DNA of 64,000 nucleotides. Source: an uncultured Roseovarius sp. (lineage in GTDB: Bacteria; Pseudomonadota; Alphaproteobacteria; Rhodobacterales; Rhodobacteraceae). Numbering within the stretch: the stretch's first letter is position 1; each line of letters starts with the position of its first letter. Of the stretch, positions 46,476-54,822 are shown in pieces. The translations under genes and the position numbers were made by a program. The notes beneath the pieces are model-generated. The model was given only the letters and a program-made list of their open reading frames with translations, was not told the origin of the DNA and made no database searches. The stretch spans positions 124,001 through 188,000 of the forward strand of contig CANMFU010000002.1 in NCBI GenBank assembly GCA_947497295.1, given 5' to 3'.

Positions 46476-47660
46476 ATGTTCGCTGTTTTGCCAATCACCC
46501 GCAAGCTGATGGCCCGTATCATCGCGTTGCTGTCCATTCTGTGGATCGCCGCATGCGATCCTGTCGGGCCCGGCACCGGCGGCGGACAGAGCCAGCCGAT
46601 TGATCCAAGCGCGCCGGTCGCGGTAGCATTGCTGGTGCCGCATGGCTCGTCCGCGCCGGGCGAGGCAGCGCTGGCACGTGATCTGGAGGCTGCCGCGCGC
46701 ATGGCCGTGGCGGATCTGGGCAATGTCAGGATTGATCTGCGGGTATACGGCACCGCAGGCCGGCCCGCTCAGGCACAGCAAGCCGCACTGAATGCCGTGG
46801 CAGACGGGGCCAAGATCATCATCGGGCCGCTTCATGCCGAATCGGCCAATGCCGTAGCGGTCGCGGTTGCCCCGTCGAACGTGAACGTTCTGGCATTTTC
46901 CAACAACCCGACCATCGCGGGCGGCAACCTGTTCATCCTTGGCCAGACCTTTGACAACACCGCCGACCGGCTGACGCGCTATGCCGTACGGCAGAACAAG
47001 AGGCGGATCCTGACGGTATCTTCGAACAACCTCGCCGGACAGCTGGGCCAGCAGGCCATCGCCAAAGCTGCGGCAAACGCGGGCGCGCAGATCGTTGGCA
47101 ATATCGGATACGATTTCTCGCAGGAGGGCGTTGTTGCCGCTGTGCCACAGATCACCAGCACCGCGGGCAGCACTGCCGCTGACGCAATTTTCCTGACGGC
47201 GAACTCTGCCGGTGCGCTGCCGCTGTTTGCGCAGATGTTGCCAGAAAACGGTCTGAGCCCGGCGTCGATCCAATACATGGGCCTTGCGCGTTGGGATACG
47301 CCTGCTCAGACGTTGGGTCTGCCCGGCGTCCAGGGCGGCTGGTTCGCCATGCCCGACACCGGCAAGGCCGCGCGGTTCCAATCCCGCTTTCAGCAAACCA
47401 ACGGCAATACGCCCAATCCCATCGCAGGGCTGGGCTATGACGGCATCGCCGCAGTTGGCGCGCTGATCAAAACCGGCAAACGCGATGCCTTGTCCAAATC
47501 CAGCCTCACGCAATCTGCGGGCTTCCAAGGTGTCGACGGCGTATTCCGCCTGCGTAATGACGGCACCAACCAGCGCGGTCTGGCGGTCGCAACTGTGCGC
47601 GACAGCAAGGTCGTCATACTTGACCCGGCACCGCAGGGATTTGGTGGCGCAGGCTTCTGA
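46476..47660 (+). CDS. Penicillin-binding-protein activator, LpoA/YraM-like
   Basis: 394 residues with a lipoprotein signal: the lipobox ends at Cys27 in LWIAAC. The rest is a periplasmic-binding-protein fold (VAVALLVPHGS, KIIIGPLHAESA, FSNNPTIAGGN). LpoA partners PBP1A in peptidoglycan synthesis in gammaproteobacteria. Its opposite orientation to rsmI matches the conserved lpoA-rsmI-yraN neighbourhood. A ribosome site GAGG is present. The precise partner here is unknown. Confidence 0.85.
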   Translation: MFAVLPITRKLMARIIALLSILWIAACDPVGPGTGGGQSQPIDPSAPVAVALLVPHGSSAPGEAALARDLEAAARMAVADLGNVRIDLRVYGTAGRPAQAQQAALNAVADGAKIIIGPLHAESANAVAVAVAPSNVNVLAFSNNPTIAGGNLFILGQTFDNTADRLTRYAVRQNKRRILTVSSNNLAGQLGQQAIAKAAANAGAQIVGNIGYDFSQEGVVAAVPQITSTAGSTAADAIFLTANSAGALPLFAQMLPENGLSPASIQYMGLARWDTPAQTLGLPGVQGGWFAMPDTGKAARFQSRFQQTNGNTPNPIAGLGYDGIAAVGALIKTGKRDALSKSSLTQSAGFQGVDGVFRLRNDGTNQRGLAVATVRDSKVVILDPAPQGFGGAGF

Positions 47661-47681
47661 TCGGGTGGCAAATGGCGCCAC

Positions 47682-50474
47682 ATGTCTCAGCTGACTGATA
47701 CCGCGCCGGCGCATGATCCGGCTCCGGGCGATCTGATCTGCCCGGCGCGGGATATCTTTGACCGGGAGACGGTGGATGCCGCGCTGCGAGGGGGCATCCA
47801 CACCCATCCTGACGATCCTCGCAAAGCCGCCGTTGGCATCCTCGGCGTTGCCATGGAACGCGGGCGCGACGCCATCGCCGCCGCGTTGGCAGAGGAGCCG
47901 CTGCGCGCGCGCGCAGCAACTCACAGCTACAGTTGGCTGACCGATTGCATCGTGCTGACAGCCTACCGTATCGCGTCCGAAGTCCTGCACCCCCTGCCGA
48001 CGCCAACCAGCGGCCAGCACCTGAGCGTCCTGGCTGTCGGCGGCTATGGGCGCGGCGATATGGCGCCACATTCCGACATCGACCTGCTGTTTCTAAGCCC
48101 CTACAAGATCACCGGCTGGGCCGAGAGCGTGATTGAATCCACGCTGTATATCCTGTGGGATCTGCGGCTGAAGGTCGGCCATTCCAGCCGCACCATCCGC
48201 GATTGCCTGCGCCTTGGCGCCGAGGATTTTACGATCCGCACCGCCCTGCTGGAAAACCGCTGGCTGACCGGCGACCGTGATCTGGCGTCGAAACTGAGCC
48301 ATCGCTTGTGGAACGACCTGTTCTCTGGCAGCGAGCGCGAATTCACCGAGGCCAAGCTGGAAGAGCGCGAAGCGCGCCACGAAAAGCAAGGCGGCCAGCG
48401 CTATATGGTCGAGCCGAACGTCAAGGAGGGCAAGGGCGGGCTGCGCGATCTGCAATCGCTGTTCTGGATCGCCAAATACATCTACCGCGTGCCTGATACC
48501 GCGCAGCTTGTCGCGCTTGGGCTATTTACCGAGGACGAATTTGAAACCTTCGTTCAGGCGGAAAACTACCTTTGGGCCGTGCGCTGCCAGTTGCACCTGA
48601 TCACAGGTCGGCCCGTGGACAAGCTGACATTCGATCTACAGGTCGAGGTGGCCGAGCGGCTGGGATACACCGACAGCGCCGGACGGCGCGGCGTGGAAAT
48701 CTTCATGCAGGATTATTTCCGCCACGCTACCGCAGTGGGTGATCTGACCCGCATCTTCCTGAGCAAACTGGAGGCCGCACATGTCAAATCCCGGCCGCTG
48801 CTGCATCGTTTGTTTCGCCGCAAGCGCAAGCTGAAGGACGGCTATGCCGAACGGCACGGCCGCCTTGCCCTTGATGATGAGGCTGCGTTTCTGGCCGATC
48901 CGCTGAACCTGCTGCGGGTCTTCGAGGAAGGGCTGCGCACCGGCCTGCTGATTCATCCTGACGCAATGCGACTTGTCACGGCAAATCTGGACCTGATCAC
49001 AGATGAGGTGCGCAACGATCCGGCGGCGCAAAAACTGTTCCTCGGCCTGATGCTGAAACACGGTAACCCCGAGCGCGCGCTGCGCCGCATGAATGAGCTG
49101 GGCGTTTTGTCCGCCTTCATCCCCGAATTCGAGCCGATCGTCGCGATGATGCAGTTCAATATGTATCATCATTACACCGTGGACGAACACACGATCCAGT
49201 GCATCAGCCACCTTGCCCGGATCGAACGTGGCGAATTGATCGAAGAGCTCCCCATCGCCTCGTCGATCCTCAAGAAGGGGGTGAATCGGCGCATCCTGTA
49301 CGTCGCACTGCTGCTGCACGACATCGGCAAGGGCCGCCCCGAGGATCATTCGATCCTGGGCGCCAAGATCGTGCGCAAGGTGGCGCCGCGTCTGGGGTTG
49401 AAGCCTAAAGATGTCGATACCGTCGAATGGCTGGTGCGTTATCACCTGCTGATGTCCGACATGGCGCAGAAACGCGATATTGCCGATCCGCGCACCGTGC
49501 GCGACTTTGCCAAGGCGGTGCAGGTGCGCGAGCGGCTGGATCTGCTGACGGTCCTGACGGTCTGCGACATTCGCGGCGTCGGGCCGGGGACGTGGAACAA
49601 CTGGAAGGCATCGCTTCTGCGCGCGCTGTACCGCCAGACGCTGGGCGCGATGGAAAACGGGCTGGAGGATATCAACCGCGAACAACGCGGCTCGGACGCC
49701 AAGGCGGGCCTGCGCCGCGCACTGAAGGATTGGGGTGCCAAGGCGCTAAAGGCCGAAACCGCGCGCCATTACCCGCCCTACTGGCAGGGTCTGCATGTCA
49801 CCGCGCATGTCATATTCGCGCGCCTTCTGCGCGACATCGACCGCGACGGAAACCGCGACCAGATCGGCATCGACATGCACCCTGACGAGGATCGCGACGC
49901 GACCCGCGCGTGTTTCGTATTGGCCGATCATCCCGGCATCTTTTCGCGTCTTGCCGGTGCGCTGGCGCTGGTCGGCGCCAATGTAGTCGATGCGCGCACC
50001 TATACGTCCAAGGACGGCTATGCCACCGCCGTGTTCTGGATACAGGACGGCGAAGGCCACCCGTTCGCGGATGAACGCCTGCCGCGCCTGCGCCGCACGA
50101 TCCTGAAAACCCTGCGCGGCGAGGTGGTGGCGCAAGACGCGATCAAATCGCGTGACAAGATCAAGAAGCGCGAGCGCGCCTTTCGGGTGCCGACGCATAT
50201 CACCTTCGACAATGACGGATCAGAGATCTATACGATCATCGAGGTCGATACCCGCGACCGGCCCGCGCTGCTCTATGACCTGACCCGCACGCTGGCGGCG
50301 AACAACGTCTATATCGCCAGTGCGGTCATCGCAACATTCGGAGAGCAGGTCGTTGACACCTTCTACGTCAAGGACATGTTCGGATTGAAATTCTACTCGG
50401 AAGCCAAGCAGAAATCGCTGGAAGCGAAGCTGCGCGCGGCCATTTCCGAAGGCACGCAAAGGGCCATTGAGTGA
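47682..50474 (+). CDS. glnD: [Protein-PII] uridylyltransferase
   Basis: 930 residues. The nucleotidyltransferase site is GGYGRGDMAPHSDIDLL (about 120-136), followed by the removing HD domain with YTVDEHTIQ and LLLHDIGKGRPEDHS (about 490-555), and two C-terminal ACT domains (about 735-810 and 845-930). It senses glutamine and modifies PII. It starts 21 bases after the LpoA-like gene; its end overlaps murJ. Confidence 0.97.
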   Translation: MSQLTDTAPAHDPAPGDLICPARDIFDRETVDAALRGGIHTHPDDPRKAAVGILGVAMERGRDAIAAALAEEPLRARAATHSYSWLTDCIVLTAYRIASEVLHPLPTPTSGQHLSVLAVGGYGRGDMAPHSDIDLLFLSPYKITGWAESVIESTLYILWDLRLKVGHSSRTIRDCLRLGAEDFTIRTALLENRWLTGDRDLASKLSHRLWNDLFSGSEREFTEAKLEEREARHEKQGGQRYMVEPNVKEGKGGLRDLQSLFWIAKYIYRVPDTAQLVALGLFTEDEFETFVQAENYLWAVRCQLHLITGRPVDKLTFDLQVEVAERLGYTDSAGRRGVEIFMQDYFRHATAVGDLTRIFLSKLEAAHVKSRPLLHRLFRRKRKLKDGYAERHGRLALDDEAAFLADPLNLLRVFEEGLRTGLLIHPDAMRLVTANLDLITDEVRNDPAAQKLFLGLMLKHGNPERALRRMNELGVLSAFIPEFEPIVAMMQFNMYHHYTVDEHTIQCISHLARIERGELIEELPIASSILKKGVNRRILYVALLLHDIGKGRPEDHSILGAKIVRKVAPRLGLKPKDVDTVEWLVRYHLLMSDMAQKRDIADPRTVRDFAKAVQVRERLDLLTVLTVCDIRGVGPGTWNNWKASLLRALYRQTLGAMENGLEDINREQRGSDAKAGLRRALKDWGAKALKAETARHYPPYWQGLHVTAHVIFARLLRDIDRDGNRDQIGIDMHPDEDRDATRACFVLADHPGIFSRLAGALALVGANVVDARTYTSKDGYATAVFWIQDGEGHPFADERLPRLRRTILKTLRGEVVAQDAIKSRDKIKKRERAFRVPTHITFDNDGSEIYTIIEVDTRDRPALLYDLTRTLAANNVYIASAVIATFGEQVVDTFYVKDMFGLKFYSEAKQKSLEAKLRAAISEGTQRAIE

Positions 50475-52042
50475 GCGCAGGACAAGTTCCCCAAACAGCC
50501 CGGCCTGTGCGGATGATCACCAGCATCTTTACGGTCGGCGGCTGGACCATGCTCAGCCGGGTGCTGGGATTCGTGCGGGATGTGATGATCGCCGGACTGA
50601 TCGGGCCGGGGCCGATCATGGATGCGTTTGTGGCCGCATTTCGTCTGCCCAACATGTTCCGCCGTTTCTTTGCCGAGGGCGCATTCAACGCGGCGTTCGT
50701 GCCGATGTTTTCCAAGCGGCTGGAGGCGGGCGAGGATTCGGACGGGTTTGCCAGTCTGGCGTTCAGCGGGCTGGCTCTGGTCTTGCTGTTTGTCGTGGCG
50801 CTGGCGATGATCTTCATGCCCGCGCTGGTCTGGGCCACCGCCGAGGGGTTTTCGGGTGACGAACGCTTTGATCTGACCGTCGAATTCGGACGCGTCGTGT
50901 TTCCCTACATCTTTTTCATTTCGCTGGCGGCGCTGCTATCGGGTGTACTGAACTCGGGCGGGCGGTTCGTGGCTGCCGCCGCCGCGCCGGTGCTGCTGAA
51001 CGTGATCCTTTGCACGACGATGGGCGTCGCCTTATGGACGGGGGGCAGCGTGCCCGGCGCACTGGTCTGGTCAATACCGTTTGCGGGCGTCGCGCAGCTG
51101 ATGCTGGTCTGGGTCGCGGCACGCCGCGGCGGCCATTCTGTGCGCCCCGTGCGACCGCGGTGGACGCCCGCCATGCGGCAACTCGTGCGGATCGCCGTGC
51201 CCGCCGCGCTGGCGGGCGGCGTCATGCAGATCAACCTGCTGGTCGGCCAGCAGGTAGCGTCGAACTTTGAAAGCGCGGTCAGCTGGCTTTATGCCGCCGA
51301 CCGCCTGTACCAATTGCCTTTGGGGGTTGTGGGCATCGCCGTGGGCATCGTGCTGCTGCCGGACCTGTCGCGCCGTCTGCGCGCAGATGACAGCACAGGC
51401 GCGCGCATGGCGCTCAGCCGCGCGGGCGAGGTGTCTTTGGCGCTGACCATACCCTGCGCCGTGGCGCTGGTGGTCATCCCGATCCCGCTGATCACGGTGC
51501 TGTTCCAGCGCGGCAATTTCGGCTTTGACGATACCGCCGCGACGGCGCTGGCGGTGTCGATCTATGGGCTGGGCCTGCCGGCCTTTGTGCTGCAAAAGGT
51601 GCTACAGCCAATTTATTTTGCGCGCGAGGATACCAAGCGGCCCTTCTATTACGCGCTGGTGTCGCTGGTGGTGAACGCCGCGCTGGCCATCGGCCTTGCC
51701 CCCGCCATCGGCTGGATCGCCGCGGCCGTCGGCACGACTGTCGCGGGCTGGGCCATGGTGTGGCTGCTGGCGCGCGGCGTGCGCCCGTTTGGCGATGTCG
51801 CGCGGTTCGACGACCGGTTCCGCAGCCGGATATGGCGGATCTGCGTGGCCTCGGCGGTGATGGGCGCCGCGCTATGGGCGCTGATGCTGACCCTGTCGCC
51901 GTTCTTTGGATTTCCCGGCTGGCGCTGGCTGGCTTTGCTTCTGCTGATCGCGCTGGGGTCGGTCGTCTATTATTTTGCCGGGCGCATGGTCGGCGCGTTC
52001 CGCAAATCCGAGCTGAAAGCCGCGCTGAGACGTCAGCGCTGA
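50471..52042 (+). CDS. murJ: Lipid II flippase MurJ
   Basis: 523 residues from a GTG at 50471 overlapping the glnD stop by 4 bases. About 14 membrane helices of MATE-like MurJ type; conserved GFVRDVMIAGLIGPGPIMDAFVAAFRLPNMFRR at the start. It flips lipid II across the inner membrane for peptidoglycan. The 3' end overlaps the rhomboid gene by 10 bases on the other strand. Confidence 0.96.
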   Translation: MSAGQVPQTARPVRMITSIFTVGGWTMLSRVLGFVRDVMIAGLIGPGPIMDAFVAAFRLPNMFRRFFAEGAFNAAFVPMFSKRLEAGEDSDGFASLAFSGLALVLLFVVALAMIFMPALVWATAEGFSGDERFDLTVEFGRVVFPYIFFISLAALLSGVLNSGGRFVAAAAAPVLLNVILCTTMGVALWTGGSVPGALVWSIPFAGVAQLMLVWVAARRGGHSVRPVRPRWTPAMRQLVRIAVPAALAGGVMQINLLVGQQVASNFESAVSWLYAADRLYQLPLGVVGIAVGIVLLPDLSRRLRADDSTGARMALSRAGEVSLALTIPCAVALVVIPIPLITVLFQRGNFGFDDTAATALAVSIYGLGLPAFVLQKVLQPIYFAREDTKRPFYYALVSLVVNAALAIGLAPAIGWIAAAVGTTVAGWAMVWLLARGVRPFGDVARFDDRFRSRIWRICVASAVMGAALWALMLTLSPFFGFPGWRWLALLLLIALGSVVYYFAGRMVGAFRKSELKAALRRQR

Positions 52043-52719
52043 AGCAGCTTTGCGCGCAGCTTGGTCCAGCCGCCGGGCCGCAATACGAAGGATGCGGCGA
52101 ACCCGGTGAGGAACCCGGTCCCATCCGCGATCCAGCGCAGCGTACCGCCAAAAAGCAGCGAAAACAGCAGTTGCGCGCCCATCAGGAAGCCGATCAGCAC
52201 AAAGGCGCGTGATTGGCTGCCGCCGGTCTGTCCCAGCTTGAGCCACAGCAAATAGGTAAAGGCACCGATCAGGCCGTAGATGCCGGGGAACGCGCCATAC
52301 AGCCACGGATTGTCCCGCGCAAGCAGTCCGTAGGCCAGCGCACCGCAGATGGCTGGTATGAAAAACGCGGCCAGCGTGGCGGTGGGACGAAACACCTCGC
52401 CCACGAACTTGCCCATCGCCAGCAGCAGCGCCGCGGCAAACAGCATTTCGCTGAAACCGCCATGCAGGAACGGATAGGTGACAAGGCGCAGCAAATGTTC
52501 GGGCGGGTAGATCCCGTTGGCGATCATCCAGCGCAACAGATCACCGCTAAAGCCATAGTCCTGAATCATCGCCTGCCGCCAGCCCACCGCCTGCGGGCCA
52601 CCGATCAGCCCCTTGGAGCCAAGGAAAAACGCGATCTCGGGGACCACGACGGCCAGAAACAGCAGCACCACCACGGGCGGCAGCGGATTGAACGGGCTGG
52701 AATCGTCTGGATGGCTCAT
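52033..52719 (-). CDS. Rhomboid-family membrane protein lacking catalytic residues
   Basis: 228 residues from the ATG at 52719, six membrane helices. The fold is rhomboid-like: LRLVTYPFLHGGFSEMLFAA matches the second-helix region, and GAFPGIYGLIGAF the fourth. The nucleophile serine of GXSG is Tyr148 (PGIYG), the second-helix His and Asn are Glu91 and Ala95, and the sixth-helix AH is replaced by D199-G200-T201-G202. So it should be an inactive pseudoprotease. It is convergent with murJ and divergent from trpS. Confidence 0.85.
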   Translation of the reverse strand: MSHPDDSSPFNPLPPVVVLLFLAVVVPEIAFFLGSKGLIGGPQAVGWRQAMIQDYGFSGDLLRWMIANGIYPPEHLLRLVTYPFLHGGFSEMLFAAALLLAMGKFVGEVFRPTATLAAFFIPAICGALAYGLLARDNPWLYGAFPGIYGLIGAFTYLLWLKLGQTGGSQSRAFVLIGFLMGAQLLFSLLFGGTLRWIADGTGFLTGFAASFVLRPGGWTKLRAKLLQR

Positions 52720-52801
52720 GGGCGGGCTCTGGCCTTTGCTTGACGGGGCATTAGCGCATGGGTAAGCGAGGCTGGCACGGAAATCCAGACGGAGATGAGC
52801 A

Positions 52802-53821
52802 ATGAGCGATGCGACCTTCACCCCAAGGGTGTTTTCGGGCATCCAGCCCTCGGGCGATCTGCATCTGGGCAACTATCTGGGCGCGCTGAAACGGTTCGCC
52901 GATGCGCAGGATCGCGGGGTGCAGTCGCTCTATTGCATGGTCGATCTGCACGCGATCACCGTCTGGCAGGACCCGGCCAAGCTGCGCCACGCCACGCGCG
53001 AGCTGACGGCGGGGTTCATCGCCTCCGGCCTCGATCCGGAAAAGTCGATCCTGTTCAATCAAAGCCAGGTGCCCGAGCACACGCAGATGGCGTGGATCTT
53101 CAATTGCGTCGCGCGCATGGGCTGGATGAAGCGCATGACCCAGTTCAAGGACAAGGCCGGCAAGAATGCCGAGAATGCTTCGCTGGGGCTGTTCGGCTAC
53201 CCGGCGCTGATGGCCGCCGATATTCTGGTTTATCACGCCACCCATGTGCCGGTGGGCGAGGACCAGAAACAGCACCTGGAGCTGACCCGCGACATCGCCG
53301 CGAAGTTCAACCACGATTACGGTGTCGAATTTTTCCCGATGCCAGAGCCGGTCATCGAAGGCGCCGCCACCCGCGTGATGAGCCTGCGCGACGGATCGAA
53401 GAAGATGTCGAAATCCGATCCCTCGGACATGAGCCGCATCAACATGACAGACGACGCCGATACGATTTCCAAGAAGATCCGCAAGGCCAAGACCGACCCC
53501 GAACCGCTGCCTTCCGATCTGGACGGGCTGGAGGGGCGCCCGGAGGCGCGCAATCTGGTGAACATCTATGCAGGTCTGGCAGGGATAAGCGCCGAAGAAG
53601 TGATGCGCGATATGGGTGGGCGGGCGTTTTCGGAGTTCAAGCCGATGCTGGCCGATCTGGCCGTGGACCGTATGGCGCCCATTTCCCAAGAAATGGGCCG
53701 GTTGATGCAGGACACCGCCGAAATAGACGCGGTTCTGTGCCGCGGGTCTGACCGCGCGCGCGAGATTGCTGCGCCTATCTTGCGCAAAGCCTATGATATA
53801 ATGGGCATGGTTGGATGCTAG
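52802..53821 (+). CDS. trpS: Tryptophanyl-tRNA synthetase
   Basis: 339 residues, class I. HIGH-type motif [12 protein letters not shown] (about 18-29), KMSKS in [12 protein letters not shown]. The core has the ATP and tryptophan binding pattern [14 protein letters not shown]. Full length for the bacterial enzyme. A repeat-rich gap separates it from ilvE. Confidence 0.97.
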   Translation: MSDATFTPRVFSGIQPSGDLHLGNYLGALKRFADAQDRGVQSLYCMVDLHAITVWQDPAKLRHATRELTAGFIASGLDPEKSILFNQSQVPEHTQMAWIFNCVARMGWMKRMTQFKDKAGKNAENASLGLFGYPALMAADILVYHATHVPVGEDQKQHLELTRDIAAKFNHDYGVEFFPMPEPVIEGAATRVMSLRDGSKKMSKSDPSDMSRINMTDDADTISKKIRKAKTDPEPLPSDLDGLEGRPEARNLVNIYAGLAGISAEEVMRDMGGRAFSEFKPMLADLAVDRMAPISQEMGRLMQDTAEIDAVLCRGSDRAREIAAPILRKAYDIMGMVGC

Positions 53822-53823
53822 GC

Positions 53824-53891
53824 GAGAAAATTCGCGAATTTTCTCAAGGCGCCGGCGCCTCCGGCGGGAGTATTTTTGGAAAGATGAAAGC
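53824..53891. repeat. Palindromes plus the 35-base repeat, copy B
   Basis: A 22-base perfect palindrome starts GAGAAAATTCG at 53824 and ends 53845. A 12-base palindrome GGCGCCGGCGCC follows at 53848-53859. The 35-base repeat (inverted copy of 6129-6163) occupies 53857-53891 as GCCTCCGGCGGGAG followed by TATTTTTGG. CTCC-GGCG-GGAG then TATTTTT can act as a weak terminator for trpS. It ends just before ilvE. Confidence 0.8.
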
Positions 53892-53902
53892 AGGGGCGCG
53901 CA

Positions 53903-54769
53903 ATGGCGACAGGCACTAATATCCGGACGTATTTTGAAGGCGCATGGCACGAGAGCGATGTGCCCCTCATGCGCGCGGCCGATCATGGGATGTGGCTGGG
54001 CAGTGCGGTGTTTGACGGCGCCCGGCTGGCGCATGGGCTGGTGCCGGATCTGGATCTGCATTGCGCGCGGGTCAACCGCTCGGCTGAGGCGCTGATGCTG
54101 GAGCCGACTGTTGCGCTGGAAGATATGATCGAGATCATCCGCGAGGGGCTTCGGCCCTATGCGCCGGGGGCTGCCGTTTATATCCGGCCAATGTATTGGG
54201 GGCAGGATACCGGCTATATGGCGATCATGCCGGATGGCGCCTCGACAGGGTTTGCCATTTGTCTGGAGGAGATTCCCATGCCACCAGCGGATGCGTCAAC
54301 CACGCTGACACGCACGCGGTTTCGCCGTCCGGTGATGGAGAATGCGGTGGTCAACGCCAAGGCAGCCTGCCTTTACCCCAACAATGCGCGTATGCTGGCC
54401 GAAGCGCGCGCCAAGGGGTTTGGCAATGTCCTATGCGCCGACGCGCTGGGGAATGTGGCAGAAAGTGCCACGGCCAATGTCTTTATGGTGAAGGATGGCG
54501 AGGTGTTTACGCCGGTGGCGAATGGGACGTTTCTGGCCGGGATCACACGCGCGCGACACATAGCGAACATGCGGGATGCGGGCATGATTGTGCATGAAAT
54601 ATCGCTGAGCTTTGATGATTTTCACGGCGCGGATGAGGTATTTTTGACTGGAAACATGTCCAAGGTGACGCCGGTGACGGCGTTCGATGACACCACCTAT
54701 CAGGTCGGACCGGTCACGCTGCGTGCGCGCGACATGTATTGGGACTGGGCCGCGTCCAGCCCGCTTTGA
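53903..54769 (+). CDS. ilvE: Branched-chain amino acid aminotransferase
   Basis: 288 residues, fold type IV PLP enzyme. The PLP lysine is Lys153 in NAVVNAKAACLYPN, with EMHEIS-type sequence IVHEISLSFDDF and FLTGNMSKVTPV in the phosphate-binding part. It transfers the amino group of Leu, Ile and Val to 2-oxoglutarate. A D-amino-acid or aminodeoxychorismate lyase relative is less likely. Followed by a terminator. Confidence 0.88.
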   Translation: MATGTNIRTYFEGAWHESDVPLMRAADHGMWLGSAVFDGARLAHGLVPDLDLHCARVNRSAEALMLEPTVALEDMIEIIREGLRPYAPGAAVYIRPMYWGQDTGYMAIMPDGASTGFAICLEEIPMPPADASTTLTRTRFRRPVMENAVVNAKAACLYPNNARMLAEARAKGFGNVLCADALGNVAESATANVFMVKDGEVFTPVANGTFLAGITRARHIANMRDAGMIVHEISLSFDDFHGADEVFLTGNMSKVTPVTAFDDTTYQVGPVTLRARDMYWDWAASSPL

Positions 54770-54789
54770 TCCGAGGCTTTCCTGATAGC

Positions 54790-54817
54790 AACGCCGGGCC
54801 TGAAGGTCCGGCGTTTT
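54790..54817. terminator. Hairpin after ilvE, between convergent genes
   Basis: AACGCCGG (54790-54797) pairs with CCGGCGTT (54808-54815), with a GCC/GGT extension, followed by TT. Likely bidirectional between ilvE and the TRAP permease gene. Confidence 0.8.
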
Positions 54818-54822
54818 GCGTT

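Noticed and set aside
46452..48071. 539-codon frame on the minus strand across the LpoA-like gene and glnD
   Set aside because: Shadow of the plus-strand genes; no recognisable domain.
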